A stretch of DNA of 6,588 nucleotides. It comes from JALTID01 sp027004335 [NCBI: bacterium]. Lineage in GTDB: Bacteria > JALSQH01. This document shows, piece by piece, positions 6,361-6,588 of the stretch. Position numbers and translations under genes: made by a program. Location of the stretch: contig JALTID010000230.1 of assembly GCA_027004335.1 (NCBI GenBank), positions 1 to 6,588 on the forward strand, in the 5' to 3' direction. How positions within the stretch are numbered: the stretch's first letter is position 1; each line of letters opens with the position of its first letter. The notes under the pieces were generated by a model. It was not told where the DNA came from, searched no databases, and saw nothing but the letters and a program-made list of their open reading frames with translations.

Positions 6361-6588
6361 CTCTTCATCCTCCTTTGTAATAATTGTACCCGGGTTGTAA
6401 TTTAAACTTGACCTTACAACCAAGGAGACATTATATTTCATTGCAAATTCCACTGATCTTATCTGAAGGACTTTTGCTCCAAGACTTGCCATCTCAAGCA
6501 TCTCCTCGTAAGAGATCTTGCTGAGTTTCCTTGCTTTTTCCACTATCCTGGGGTCTGCTGTGTAAACTCCTTCAACATCTGTGTAGAT
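5866..6588 (-). CDS. lysC: Aspartate kinase, C-terminal part (5' end beyond window)
   Basis: Aspartokinase phosphorylates L-aspartate, the first step towards lysine, methionine, threonine and isoleucine. The 240 residues present run in an open frame off the right edge. The visible start of the fragment, [16 protein letters not shown], is the conserved end of the kinase domain, so the GTG at 6541-6543 encodes the Val of DPRIV and is not the gene start. Two ACT regulatory domains follow: the first contains [11 protein letters not shown], and the second contains [13 protein letters not shown] and ISTSEIKVS, a segment tied to lysine/threonine feedback in this family. The architecture is that of the single-function alpha-subunit type (kinase plus two ACT), not the fused homoserine dehydrogenase form. 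The TAA stop is directly followed by the cimA ATG, so the two are surely co-transcribed. An internal start probably also yields a separate beta subunit. Confidence 0.95.
   Translation of the reverse strand: MYTDVEGVYTADPRIVEKARKLSKISYEEMLEMASLGAKVLQIRSVEFAMKYNVSLVVRSSLNYNPGTIITKEDEEMEKVLVSGVTYNKNEAKISVRRVPDRPGIAAKIFDPLKDANINVDMIIQNISKDECTDLSFTVARNEMKKAVEIVQKVSREIGAEGVEYDDTIAKVSIVGVGMRSHPGVAATIFNTLADNGINIQMISTSEIKVSCVIDEKYTELAVRVLHDAFNLDKEPEAGE
5871..5875 (-). promoter_or_regulatory. Ribosome binding site of cimA inside the lysC 3' end
   Basis: AGGAG lies 5 nt before the cimA ATG (5863-5865) and is encoded in the final Ala-Gly-Glu codons of lysC. With the stop and start codons abutting (TAA-ATG), this arrangement suggests translational coupling of the two enzymes. 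Confidence 0.75.
6369..6376 (-). promoter_or_regulatory. Internal Shine-Dalgarno within lysC
   Basis: AAAGGAGG sits in the codons for Thr-Lys-Glu-Asp of the linker between kinase and ACT domains, 8 nt before an in-frame ATG. It is the main evidence for separate translation of the beta subunit. Confidence 0.65.

Noticed and set aside
6541-6543. GTG as the start of a short aspartokinase
   Set aside because: The same frame continues upstream to the window edge with the conserved [15 protein letters not shown] segment, so this GTG is an internal Val codon.

Overview
This window is ordinary, densely coding bacterial DNA: six protein genes plus one gene entering each edge, moderately AT-rich by eye, with strong GGAGG-type Shine-Dalgarno (SD) sites. 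I saw no RNA gene, mobile element, long repeat or CRISPR array, and no gene-free stretch above 114 bases. The mix suggests a Gram-negative bacterium of deltaproteobacterial grade (Desulfobacterota/Myxococcota-like) or an uncultured candidate phylum. The clues are aspartokinase directly upstream of a long-type citramalate synthase, a pyruvoyl-type arginine decarboxylase, and an exported M6 protease ending in a Cys/hydrophobic/basic tail like cell-envelope sorting tails. This placement is an inference with low confidence.

Left edge (1-281): the start of a glycerol kinase-like gene runs leftwards off the window. It is divergent from pdaD; the 114-base gap holds two SD sites in opposite orientation and a convincing promoter for pdaD (TATAAT at 253-258).

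Plus strand (282-839): pdaD, pyruvoyl-dependent arginine decarboxylase, makes agmatine for polyamine synthesis or acid/arginine metabolism. It ends 3 bases from the stop of the convergent methyltransferase gene.

Minus strand (843 to the right edge), read right to left: lysC (5' end outside the window), cimA, M6 metalloprotease, GT2 glycosyltransferase, SAM methyltransferase. Junctions are 0 nt, 39 nt, 6 nt and a 92-nt overlap, so these probably form one co-directional transcription unit. lysC-cimA is a metabolic pair: aspartokinase opens the aspartate family (Lys, Met, Thr, and Ile via threonine), while citramalate synthase offers a threonine-independent route to 2-oxobutyrate and isoleucine. 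The last three genes look like envelope or secreted functions: an exported protease with a possible anchoring tail, a membrane-bound polyprenyl-phosphate-type sugar transferase, and a small methyltransferase whose start is buried in the transferase gene.

I do not see a clearly new biological system. The points most worth a second look are the internal, SD-led start in lysC (predicted beta subunit), the long GT/methyltransferase overlap, and the Cys-containing C-terminal tail of the M6 protease.
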